From Candidatus Latescibacterota bacterium (GTDB lineage Bacteria; Latescibacterota; UBA2968; GCA-2709665): DNA of 14,701 bases. The first letter of the stretch is position 1; each line of letters starts with the position of its first letter. The stretch spans positions 1 to 14,701 of the forward strand of contig JAAXHE010000163.1 in the NCBI GenBank assembly GCA_012271065.1, given 5' to 3'. Under the pieces are notes generated by a model. It searched no databases. It saw only the letters and a list, made by a program, of their open reading frames with translations, and was not told the origin of the DNA. This document shows, in pieces, positions 7,654 to 14,157 of the stretch. The translations under genes and the position numbers were made by a program.

Positions 7654-8940
7654 TCAACCGGCTTGCAGGACCCTGTCAATGGCGGCGCGGACGATTTTCT
7701 CAGACTTACCGGACACAAAGGCGTCTGTGGGCTCGTATCCCCCCTCGTCAAAGGAAGTTTTCATGGTGATGTACCCCGTCCCAAGATCTCCGTATCCAGC
7801 AACGGCGACAAAGGCGTCCGGGCGGCTCGCCTGCGCGTGCAACTGGTATTCGATAAAGATCTCGCCCGGCAGATTGACCACCGCCACCCCGTCGTTGAGA
7901 TGCATGCAGGTAAAGGGAATGGGACGCTCGCGGCGGCGCACGTACGTCAGCATGAGGGCGTGTTTGCTGTGAACCTTGGTCCCTCTTCGTACCGACGCAA
8001 TCTTCGCCAGCAGTTCCTCCTCGTCCAGGTCCTCCCGAGGCGGCAGCCGCACGGGCTCTACGGTCCAGGCAACCTGTTCCAGGGGCTGACGCGTACTGGC
8101 CTGCTCCGCTTGCAGCATGGCCGTGTGGATGCGCTCGGTGAACAATTCGCGGTTGTCGGCCACGCCGTCGTTGTACTTGCCCGCGGTGACGTTGCCCGCG
8201 CAACCTGTGAAGTAGATGTGCGGAATTCCACTCTCCTCCGTGCGGCGGTTGCGGGCCAGGCCGACGAATTCAGGCGTCACCAGCCCCGTGCCATCCATGC
8301 TGGTTGGATGTGTGGCATAGTAGTGAACGAGGGCAAGCGGCTTATCCTGATTGTAATAGCCGATCGTCTTGAGTATGGGGTCGATGACGCCTTCGGGCGC
8401 GGCCCGCACCTCCGGGTCGGGCGTCTTGGTCCAGCGCACGTGGGCCACCTTGCCGTCCGGTCCCATCACTCGCCTGTTGGAGGCGATCCGGTCGACCCTG
8501 GCTTCGCCTGTTGAGATATGCGTGCAGGGCTGCAGTCTGTTCATGGCTTCGCCTGCTGCCTCTGCCGCCTGCGTGCGAACGCTTTCTGCCCAGTCTCCGG
8601 CCATGATGACATCCGGATGGCCGTGGGCGTCGAGAACGTCCTGGGCATCGCGGTCGGGCCAGGGAGTGTCGTGCGCGTGGGTGCAATGCACGGCCACCCG
8701 GTCGGCATCTGTTCCCACGGCCGCGGCGATTTCTTCGCGCCAGCGGTCGTAATCGCCGTTGCTCAGTTCGGACCAGTCCAGCGCGCACATGACCATGGGC
8801 GATTGGTCGTCCGGTACGATCACCAGCCCGAGGGCAGCCAGCGGGTCCAATATGCCTTTGGCTGGCGGATACCATCCCGCGCAGAGCGGATGCCCGAGCG
8901 GCGGCGTCACGTCGGATTGAAAGGTGGCGAGTCGGATCAT
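7654..8940 (-). CDS. Neutral/alkaline non-lysosomal ceramidase-like hydrolase
   Basis: 428-residue protein resembling the N-terminal catalytic domain of neutral ceramidases, zinc amidases that cleave N-acyl bonds. Motifs: F-x-S-D-V-T-P-P at 7-14, CTHAHDTP at 86-93 (H88/H90, zinc ligand region), HYYATHPTSM at 206-215 (H211), the small-residue loop TGCAGNVTAG at 245-254, PGEIF (E360) and GGYEP (Y402). The last two match the Glu and Tyr zinc ligands I recall from Pseudomonas ceramidase. Full ceramidases are about 650 residues with a secretion signal. This protein lacks both a signal peptide and the C-terminal immunoglobulin-like domain, as do many planctomycete-type homologues. It is therefore probably intracellular, and its real substrate may be another N-acyl compound. 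The start has GGAG 5 nt upstream of the ATG at 8940. It is the first gene of the minus-strand run. Confidence 0.85.
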   Translation of the reverse strand: MIRLATFQSDVTPPLGHPLCAGWYPPAKGILDPLAALGLVIVPDDQSPMVMCALDWSELSNGDYDRWREEIAAAVGTDADRVAVHCTHAHDTPWPDRDAQDVLDAHGHPDVIMAGDWAESVRTQAAEAAGEAMNRLQPCTHISTGEARVDRIASNRRVMGPDGKVAHVRWTKTPDPEVRAAPEGVIDPILKTIGYYNQDKPLALVHYYATHPTSMDGTGLVTPEFVGLARNRRTEESGIPHIYFTGCAGNVTAGKYNDGVADNRELFTERIHTAMLQAEQASTRQPLEQVAWTVEPVRLPPREDLDEEELLAKIASVRRGTKVHSKHALMLTYVRRRERPIPFTCMHLNDGVAVVNLPGEIFIEYQLHAQASRPDAFVAVAGYGDLGTGYITMKTSFDEGGYEPTDAFVSGKSEKIVRAAIDRVLQAG

Positions 8941-9122
8941 GGCGTCTCCAAATGAGTTGATCCCGGCGCTGTACGTCAGTCAGACCGGCGCAACGCGGGG
9001 ACACGGGAGTTTTTAAAAAATGGCGGGACGGATGGCAAATTACGGCGGGGATGACACCCTGTCAACCCGAATCATCGGATCGCGACCCGGGCGGGTGCGG
9101 GAACACCAAACAAGACTCACAT

Positions 9123-9176
9123 GGATGCACAGGATGCACAGGATGGGCAGGATAGAACGGATGGGCAGGATAAAGA
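9123..9176 (+). repeat. 9-bp tandem repeat, six units, consensus GGATGNNCA
   Basis: Six consecutive 9-bp units begin at 9123, 9132, 9141, 9150, 9159 and 9168: GGATGCACA, GGATGCACA, GGATGGGCA, GGATAGAAC, GGATGGGCA, GGATAAAGA. Period 9 keeps a reading frame, so the reverse strand reads as a His-Pro-rich peptide (PAHPFYPAHPVHPVHP). The unequal flanks and lack of any family argue that this is a repeat and not a gene. Shorter copies occur at 11811-11837 and 12097-12123 on the opposite strand. Confidence 0.75.
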
Positions 9177-9301
9177 CGCAAGAGCCAGTTTCGCAAAGCT
9201 TGTCTGAAACAAAATGGGTGAGCGTGAACGCCGGAGCCCGTTCGACGGTCCAATTACTCCCCCATGAGGAGGAGTCGCAGAAGCCAAGCCGGCCCCTGAG
9301 G

Positions 9302-9323
9302 CCTGTCCTGAGCCTGTCGAAGG
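9302..9323 (+). repeat. Widespread dispersed repeat motif (CCTGAGCCTGTCGAAGG core)
   Basis: The core CCTGAGCCTGTCGAAGG, preceded by CCTGT, matches a short sequence I recognise from many unrelated bacterial genomes, where it yields spurious VLSLSKG peptides when translated. It lies in non-coding DNA between divergent genes. Its mobility mechanism is not evident here. Recognition is from memory and not from a search. Confidence 0.45.
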
Positions 9324-9421
9324 GACCCGCGACGGCAGATGCGGTGGGGGGTTTCGACGCCTTTCGTTAGCTGGCAGCATGATGAAACATGAAACCGTTT
9401 TGCGAGGTTGTGTTGTTGTAA

Positions 9422-9570
9422 CCTGGATTATTCATGAATTTCGGTGAATTTCGTATAACCTGTTGTAGAAAAATGGTTTATCGAAAATGAGCCGAAAAAC
9501 TTTGTTTTGAGGTCAAAACTGAAAAACCCCGTATCTATACGGATTCCTCAGTTTTTGTGAATTATTCAGG
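9422..9570. mobile_element. 149-bp MITE-like element with terminal inverted repeats and GTAA target duplication
   Basis: The left end reads CCTGGATTATTCA (9422-9434). The right end, read inward on the other strand, is CCTGAATAATTCA (9558-9570): 11 of 13 match. The element is flanked by identical GTAA tetramers at 9418-9421 and 9571-9574, as expected of a target duplication. It has no coding capacity and is AT-rich. Inside are a direct TGAATTTCG repeat (9435-9443 and 9445-9453) and a nested hairpin near the right end. Ends beginning CCTGRATWATTCA with a 4-5 bp duplication recall IS1380-family insertion sequences, so it may be a non-autonomous derivative or deletion remnant of one. That family assignment is from memory. 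It sits about 95 bp upstream of the S9 peptidase start. Confidence 0.65.
9515..9555. repeat. Nested inverted repeat inside the MITE-like element
   Basis: Outer arms AAAACTGA (9515-9522) and TCAGTTTT (9548-9555) enclose inner arms CCGTAT (9529-9534) and ATACGG (9537-9542) separated by two bases. The internal loops are 6 and 5 nt, so one 41-nt stem-loop can form on either strand. A T-rich tract follows on the plus strand. It could act as a transcription terminator carried by the element, or as an RNA or DNA structure needed for mobilisation. Confidence 0.6.
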
Positions 9571-9668
9571 GTAAGACCCATTGCGTCTTTCCTTTTTTCC
9601 GAAAAGCCGGTAAATTTGCTGCGTTCAATCCCATGCGAACGTTCAAATTACTACAAACGAGAAACGCG

Positions 9669-11798
9669 ATGGAGCGCTTCACCGTAGATCATCTACTTCA
9701 GTTGAAGGTGCCCGCTGCACGTATACCATTCGATCTGAGCCCGGATGGGCGTCTTCTGGGTCTTACGATGGTGTCCGTCGGCAGCAACCCAACGGTATTG
9801 AGATCGGGAGAATCTACCAATGTTCCGCAGGAAGTCATGCGGCCTGCGGTCGTGGTGGTCAACACCGAGGACTTGAGTTTCGTCAATCCATTCGGTGAAA
9901 CAAACGTGTCCTGGGGGTCGCAATGGTCCTCTGACGGTCGTTATCTTGCAGCCTTTCTTCAGGAAAACGACAACCCCGCGTGCTTGGCGATATGGGACAG
10001 GCGCACTTCGGACATGAGAGTACACTACAACGCAAAATATGTTGGCGACTATGCTTTTGAGGTTCCCAGATGGACTGACGACGGACGACGGATTCTGATG
10101 AAGATGGATCCCGGCAAGCCGGATGTTATGGTTGGCAAACCCGATGACAGTGGCATTCGGCGACGAACGTCTAACGCGTCGGGCGTCGTCCCGGTCGAAG
10201 AAACAGAGAAACGCGCGAACCTGGTATCCGTAGACGTGCGTTCGGGGGAAGTTGCACTGCTGGCCGAAGATTGGTTGCTCAGGTGTTGGCGGCCGTCGCC
10301 CGATGGATCGCACGTTGCCTGTCTTCGTCTAAGCGAACACGACGAGGTATCGGGGAAGAACATGTGCGATCTGATGGTTGTCGACGTCGCCGACGGAAAG
10401 CACGTATGTGTCGCGGGCGGGATCGGCCAGTCGTACACGACCGCGTTCAGCTGGTCGCCGGATGGAACGCGACTGTGCTATATGACTTGGGGAGGTGAGA
10501 ACTCCGGCCATCCGTTTGTGGTTGGGAAGGACGGAGGGAGCGGTCCGGTTGATTTAACAGGCGAGAGCGGCGTTTACGTCAGGAAAGTCGATGCCTTCTA
10601 TGAACCGCCTCCGAGGTGGCGTCCGGATTCGAGGGCCGTATATCTACTTGTACCTGATGGCATCCGGATTTTTGGGACATCCGGGGAATGTCAACGGAAG
10701 GTAACGGTACCTGACGATTACACTGTATCCACCTGGCTTCTCCCACAAGAGACACCCGTGTTGAGTTCGGCAAAGGTGCCCCTTGCAGTGACCGGAAAAG
10801 ATCAGACACTTCAAATAGCTGAACTTGATCTTGAAAGCGGAGTTTTCCAAGAAAAGCTCAAGATAAATGGTGCAATCCAGCCGTGCACGCTGCTCAACGA
10901 GGCGACCAGCGATGGGGATAAGATATTCATTGCCAGGGAGTCTGCGATAAAACCTCCTGAAGTCATCAAGGTAAGCAGAGGTGGCGGGATCAATCGCATA
11001 TACAAGCCGCTGTCTTCCATCGATTCCGTTGAATTCGGCACGCCGGAGCTTGTTGAATTTAAGAATGGCGGACAGAGTTTCAAGGCGGCCCTGATGCTGC
11101 CTCCTGGTTACGATGGCAGGCATCCTCTTCCCGCAATCGCCGTGGTCTACGGTGACTACTCATACTCGGAAGACATTAACCGATTCGGATTTACGTGGTC
11201 GGTATCCGAAGACAATGCCCACTTTCTGGCTCACCGTGGATATGCTGTGGTGTACCCCGATACTGAGCTCTCAGACGGAGACCCGATGAATCAGATTGTA
11301 GACAGGACAACGCCTGTGATTGAGCACTTGATCGATCGAAGGATTATAGATCCGAAACGAATCGGGCTCTACGGTCACAGCTATGGCGCTTACTCCGTCC
11401 TGGCGCTGATCACGCGGTCGAACCTGTTCCGGGCTGCCGTCTCTAACGCGCCGATTGCGAACCTGTCGAGTCTTTACGGCCGTGGCAGCTGGTTCTGGTT
11501 CGAAAGTGGACAGGGTGGATTGGGGAAGCCGCCGTGGGGCGATCCGGAGGCGTACGTCCGCAATTCACCGTTGTTCTTTCTGGATAGAGTTCAGGCATCC
11601 GTATTACTGGTCAATGGCAGTGAGGATACAGCCGCGGCCAGGCAGGCTGCCGAAGTCTACAGCGGCCTGCTCAGACTCGGCCGGAAGGTCGAGTGGATTC
11701 AGTATGAAGGGGCGGACCATTTCACGCCGGAGTGGGAACGCACCAAATTCGAGCATCTCTGCAATGCCATCCTCGACTGGTTCGACGAGAATCTGTAG
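9669..11798 (+). CDS. S9-family (prolyl oligopeptidase-like) serine peptidase
   Basis: 709-residue peptidase of the prolyl oligopeptidase / acylaminoacyl peptidase family. The N-terminal two thirds is a beta-propeller with WD40-like PD repeats, recognisable by FDLSPDGR, WSSDGRYLA, WTDDGRRIL, PSPDGSHVA, WSPDGTRLC and WRPDSRAVY. The C-terminal alpha/beta hydrolase domain has GHSYGA at 569-574 (nucleophile S571), D653 in NGSEDTA and H684 in GADHF, a complete catalytic triad. No signal peptide is visible, so it is probably cytoplasmic and cleaves short peptides. I prefer the ATG at 9669 (MERFTVDHLLQL) over 9633 because the preceding 12 residues look unlike a peptidase start; both have weak ribosome sites (GAGA about 8 nt before the chosen ATG). 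It is a single-gene unit. Confidence 0.88.
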   Translation: MERFTVDHLLQLKVPAARIPFDLSPDGRLLGLTMVSVGSNPTVLRSGESTNVPQEVMRPAVVVVNTEDLSFVNPFGETNVSWGSQWSSDGRYLAAFLQENDNPACLAIWDRRTSDMRVHYNAKYVGDYAFEVPRWTDDGRRILMKMDPGKPDVMVGKPDDSGIRRRTSNASGVVPVEETEKRANLVSVDVRSGEVALLAEDWLLRCWRPSPDGSHVACLRLSEHDEVSGKNMCDLMVVDVADGKHVCVAGGIGQSYTTAFSWSPDGTRLCYMTWGGENSGHPFVVGKDGGSGPVDLTGESGVYVRKVDAFYEPPPRWRPDSRAVYLLVPDGIRIFGTSGECQRKVTVPDDYTVSTWLLPQETPVLSSAKVPLAVTGKDQTLQIAELDLESGVFQEKLKINGAIQPCTLLNEATSDGDKIFIARESAIKPPEVIKVSRGGGINRIYKPLSSIDSVEFGTPELVEFKNGGQSFKAALMLPPGYDGRHPLPAIAVVYGDYSYSEDINRFGFTWSVSEDNAHFLAHRGYAVVYPDTELSDGDPMNQIVDRTTPVIEHLIDRRIIDPKRIGLYGHSYGAYSVLALITRSNLFRAAVSNAPIANLSSLYGRGSWFWFESGQGGLGKPPWGDPEAYVRNSPLFFLDRVQASVLLVNGSEDTAAARQAAEVYSGLLRLGRKVEWIQYEGADHFTPEWERTKFEHLCNAILDWFDENL

Positions 11799-11810
11799 TA
11801 TCCCGTCCGG

Positions 11811-11837
11811 TACTTATCCTGCCCATTCTGCATATCC
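11811..11837 (-). repeat. Three-unit copy of the 9-bp repeat
   Basis: On the minus strand three 9-bp units read GGATATGCA, GAATGGGCA and GGATAAGTA, the same period and GGAT spacing as the array at 9123-9176 but degenerate. It starts 13 bp after the S9 peptidase stop. Confidence 0.5.
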
Positions 11838-11874
11838 GTATTCTACGTTCTTTCGCATCCTACCGATCCCCACC

Positions 11875-11903
11875 TTGACAGCAGGCTCGAAAAATACTAT
11901 ACT
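11875..11903 (+). promoter_or_regulatory. Near-consensus sigma70 promoter for the DUF5131/tcmP cassette
   Basis: TTGACA (11875-11880) is a perfect -35 box. After exactly 17 nt comes TATACT (11898-11903), a 5/6 match to the -10 box. Transcription would begin near 11910, about 245 nt before the DUF5131-family start at 12155. It is the best promoter seen in the window. The intervening leader holds no recognised gene or riboswitch. Confidence 0.6.
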
Positions 11904-11915
11904 GATGTGCAGTAT
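11899..11915 (+). promoter_or_regulatory. Palindromic operator-like site over the -10 box
   Basis: ATACTG (11899-11904), a 5-nt spacer and CAGTAT (11910-11915) form a perfect 6-bp inverted repeat. It overlaps the -10 box and the expected start point, where a bound repressor would block the polymerase. A larger offset pairing AAATACT/AGTATTT (11892-11898 and 11911-11917) also exists. It does not match the LexA boxes I know. A dimeric HTH repressor is plausible but none is encoded alongside. Confidence 0.45.
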
Positions 11916-12096
11916 TTCAGGATTTCTGAAGATTACTTTCATGGATGGACAGCATACACAGAGTAAGTGCCAGAACCCGCCAATTGTGATCGGATGGGAC
12001 AACACGATGATAGCGTCGGATTGTTGTTGATTCGGTTCTGGGAGTTGTCGAGGGTTTCTCATACGGATGGATAGGTGGGGCTCAGGGTCGTTGCGT

Positions 12097-12123
12097 TTTT
12101 CATCCTGCTCATCCTGTGTATCC
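12097..12123 (-). repeat. Three-unit copy of the 9-bp repeat
   Basis: On the minus strand the units read GGATACACA, GGATGAGCA and GGATGAAAA. It is in the same orientation as the copy at 11811-11837, so the two bracket the promoter region. It ends 31 bp before the DUF5131-family start. Confidence 0.55.
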
Positions 12124-12154
12124 ATGTTTCTTGTTGTACGTAAGGGAAATTTCC

Positions 12155-12901
12155 ATGTCCCGCAATAGCGCCATTGAGTGGACGAACGGCACCTGGAATC
12201 CGGTTACGGGATGCACAAAGGTCAGTGCGGGCTGTGACAACTGTTACGCCGAGCGGCTTTCCGAGCGCTTTCGGGGCGTTGAGGGGCATCCGTTCGAGCC
12301 GGGTTTCGATCTGACCCTTCGACCCGCGCGCCTGGAACAACTGCTGAGTTGGCGCCGTTCCCAACTCATTTTCGTCAATTCGATGAGCGATCTCTTCCAC
12401 AAGGAAATTCCCGCGGAGTACATCCATCGTGTCTTCGACACCATGGAACGCGCCGACTGGCATTTCTACCAGGTACTCACCAAGCGCAGTTTGCTGATGC
12501 GCCGTTTTATCCAGGAACGCTACCCGTGTGGGGATGCGCCATCACATATCTGGCTCGGCGTATCCATCGAAAACGACGTGGCACTTGCGCGGCTGAGGCA
12601 TCTCAAAGAGACCAACGCATCGGTCCGCTTTGTCTCATTCGAGCCACTGCTCGGCTCGGTGGGTACGGTGAATCTGAAAAACATCCACTGGGTAATTGCA
12701 GGTGGAGAAAGCGGCCCGGGAGCCCGTCCGGTTGAGGCGGATTGGGTGCGAGAATTACGGGATCAGTGCGAGACGCAGGAAGTCGCTTTTTTCTTCAAGC
12801 AATGGGGCGGGCGAACGCCCAAAGCCGGCGGGAATACGCTGGATGGAAGGCAGTGGATGGAGTATCCTACCATAAACGGTTCAGCTCACAGTTGGACTTA
12901 G
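12155..12901 (+). CDS. Phage Gp37/Gp68-family (DUF5131) three-cysteine-motif protein
   Basis: 248-residue member of the Gp37/Gp68 family (PF07505). The diagnostic N-terminus SAIEWTNGTWNPVTGC is followed by C-x6-C-x2-C (CTKVSAGCDNC, C20/C27/C30), which may bind an Fe-S cluster or zinc and has been compared with radical-SAM motifs. Other family landmarks are FVNSMSDLFH, FYQVLTKR, WLGVSIEN, RFVSFEPLLG, WVIAGGESGPGARP and the terminal FFFKQWGG. Length is normal and the gene appears intact. The start at 12155 has AAGGGA about 8 nt upstream. In known genomes this gene is regularly paired with tcmP, as here, with a 113-bp gap. It is found in phages, prophages and accessory islands; the reaction is, to my knowledge, not established. 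G+C is about 60%, far above its partner. Confidence 0.9.
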   Translation: MSRNSAIEWTNGTWNPVTGCTKVSAGCDNCYAERLSERFRGVEGHPFEPGFDLTLRPARLEQLLSWRRSQLIFVNSMSDLFHKEIPAEYIHRVFDTMERADWHFYQVLTKRSLLMRRFIQERYPCGDAPSHIWLGVSIENDVALARLRHLKETNASVRFVSFEPLLGSVGTVNLKNIHWVIAGGESGPGARPVEADWVRELRDQCETQEVAFFFKQWGGRTPKAGGNTLDGRQWMEYPTINGSAHSWT

Positions 12902-13014
12902 ATAAAGCGATCACACGCTTTTGTTGGATTTTCCTCTCTCGTTGCCGCGCAGGAACCAAAAACCCGATCCAATAAACCTCAAGCGAAGAACGTGAACACG
13001 AAGTGTAGGCCAAG

Positions 13015-13899
13015 ATGACAAACGAGCCCTTTTTCGATGTGAGTACAGAGCAGTCGCATGTAAAATCAACCATTGTGGCGAAGTATTTCGACGCTTGGTC
13101 AACGGTCATGATTAGCACTCAGGGCAGGTATAAACGTAATAAAAAGATCGCGTATATTGACTTATTTGCTGGGCGTGGGAGATATGCCGACGGGACAATT
13201 TCAACGCCGTTATTGGTTCTAAAAAGGGCCATTCAAGATGATTCATTACGTAGATCCCTAGTCACGATCTTCAATGACAAAGACGAAAACAATACGAAAT
13301 CACTTAAGCGGGCAATTGGTGAACTGCCCGGCATAGAGACTCTCAAATACCAGCCGATAATCAAAACCCAAGAGGTTGGAGACGAGATCGTAAGAATGTT
13401 CGAGCAAATGCAACTGATTCCTACGTTGTTTTTTGTGGACCCATGGGGATACAAGGGACTTTCGCTTCGTCTGGTCGACTCCGTACTAAAGGATTGGGGA
13501 TGTGACTGTATCTTTTTCTTTAACTACAATCGAATTAACATGGGGTTGAATAATGATGCGGTACGGGAACATATGAACGCGTTATTCGGAGAGGAACGGG
13601 CCGACATTTTGCGTCCCAAGCTCGAGTGTCTTTCACCGCAAGATCGTGAGTTGACAATTGTTGAGGAACTCTGTAATGCCATTCGAGCATTGGGGCCTAG
13701 ATTTGTCCTTCCATTTACGTTCAAGGATTATGGCGGTTCGCGGACAAGCCACCATTTGATTTTTGTAAGTAAACATATGAAGGGGTACGAAATAATGAAG
13801 GAAATTATGGCGAACGAGTCGTCTGCGAGTCAACAAGGCGTCGCGAGTTTCGAATACAATCCTGCTGATGGCCGCCAGCCGTTTCTATTTGAGTTTTAA
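13015..13899 (+). CDS. tcmP: Three-Cys-motif partner protein TcmP, main domain, ended by an in-frame TAA
   Basis: 294 residues matching TcmP, the usual partner of Gp37/Gp68-type three-Cys proteins. Landmarks are a methyltransferase-like glycine loop YIDLFAGRGRYADG at 47-60, an FVDPWGYKGL motif at 140-149 in the place of a DPPY catalytic motif, FFFNYNRIN at 167-175 and SHHLIFVSKHMKGYEIMKEIM at 245-265. A Rossmann methyltransferase-like fold is my inference. The frame stops at TAA 13897-13899 directly after GRQPFLFEF. It stays open afterwards in the same frame for 85 more codons that look like the family's C-terminal domain, so the product is probably truncated. Sampled G+C is about 46%, against about 60% in the adjacent partner gene, suggesting transfer from another source. 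The ribosome site is weak (AGG 5 nt upstream). Confidence 0.88.
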   Translation: MTNEPFFDVSTEQSHVKSTIVAKYFDAWSTVMISTQGRYKRNKKIAYIDLFAGRGRYADGTISTPLLVLKRAIQDDSLRRSLVTIFNDKDENNTKSLKRAIGELPGIETLKYQPIIKTQEVGDEIVRMFEQMQLIPTLFFVDPWGYKGLSLRLVDSVLKDWGCDCIFFFNYNRINMGLNNDAVREHMNALFGEERADILRPKLECLSPQDRELTIVEELCNAIRALGPRFVLPFTFKDYGGSRTSHHLIFVSKHMKGYEIMKEIMANESSASQQGVASFEYNPADGRQPFLFEF

Positions 13900-13923
13900 C
13901 GTCCCTTAGACGACTTAGGCCAA

Positions 13924-14157
13924 ATGTTACTTCAGGTATTCTCCGGGCAGAAACTAAAGATGTGCGATATTTATTCGCAACATCACGTGAATCGCCCGTT
14001 CACGAAGAAGAACTACAAACGGGCTTTGGCGCGGTTAGAGAAACACGGGATGATCACTGCGTCCAAACACACGAAAAATACGTTTGGCGACAATGTCGTC
14101 GTTACTTTCCCTCCCTCACCAACTATGGAAGACTCCGAATGGTGCCAACGACAGTGA
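13924..14157 (+). pseudogene. tcmP: C-terminal winged-helix-like segment of TcmP, cut off by the in-frame stop
   Basis: This 77-residue open segment is in exactly the same frame as the preceding TcmP gene; only the TAA at 13897 separates them, with RPLDDLGQ bridging to the ATG at 13924. Its sequence LLQVFSGQKLKMCDIYSQHH, VNRPFTKKNYKRALARLEK, GMITAS and TFGDNVVVTFP matches what I recall of the TcmP C-terminus, a winged-helix-like domain with a KKNYK..L..LE core. Conservation right up to VVTFP suggests recent interruption, or continued function through readthrough or reinitiation at this ATG. It is also possible that a sequencing error created the stop. A reinitiation site AGG lies 4 nt upstream, resembling the one before the tcmP start. 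Confidence 0.7.

Larger units (their letters stand above)
8941..9668. other. Divergent intergenic region packed with repeats
   Basis: About 730 bp separates the minus-strand ceramidase-like gene from the plus-strand S9 peptidase. No convincing gene is present; open frames here derive from the tandem repeat or show no family features. Contents in order are the 9-bp tandem repeat, the dispersed CCTGAGCCTG motif and the MITE-like element. Base composition drops sharply after about 9375. Neither divergent gene has a clear sigma70 promoter by eye. Confidence 0.6.

Noticed and set aside
9062..9253. His-Pro-rich minus-strand open frame
   Set aside because: It is the translation of the 9-bp tandem repeat and not a gene.
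9422..9570. CRISPR or integron attC interpretation of the inverted repeats
   Set aside because: No repeat-spacer periodicity and no attC core sites; terminal repeats with a target duplication explain it better.
11899..11915. LexA/SOS box reading of the ATACTG-N5-CAGTAT palindrome
   Set aside because: Spacing differs from the enterobacterial CTGT-N8-ACAG and from the Gram-positive and alphaproteobacterial boxes, so only a generic operator call is made.
11941..12030. 29-codon open frame in the leader after the cassette promoter
   Set aside because: No credible ribosome site and no regulatory-peptide pattern; a leader peptide cannot be supported.
12742..12975. 77-residue frame overlapping the end of the DUF5131 gene
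   Set aside because: Out-of-frame shadow of a recognised gene with no family features.
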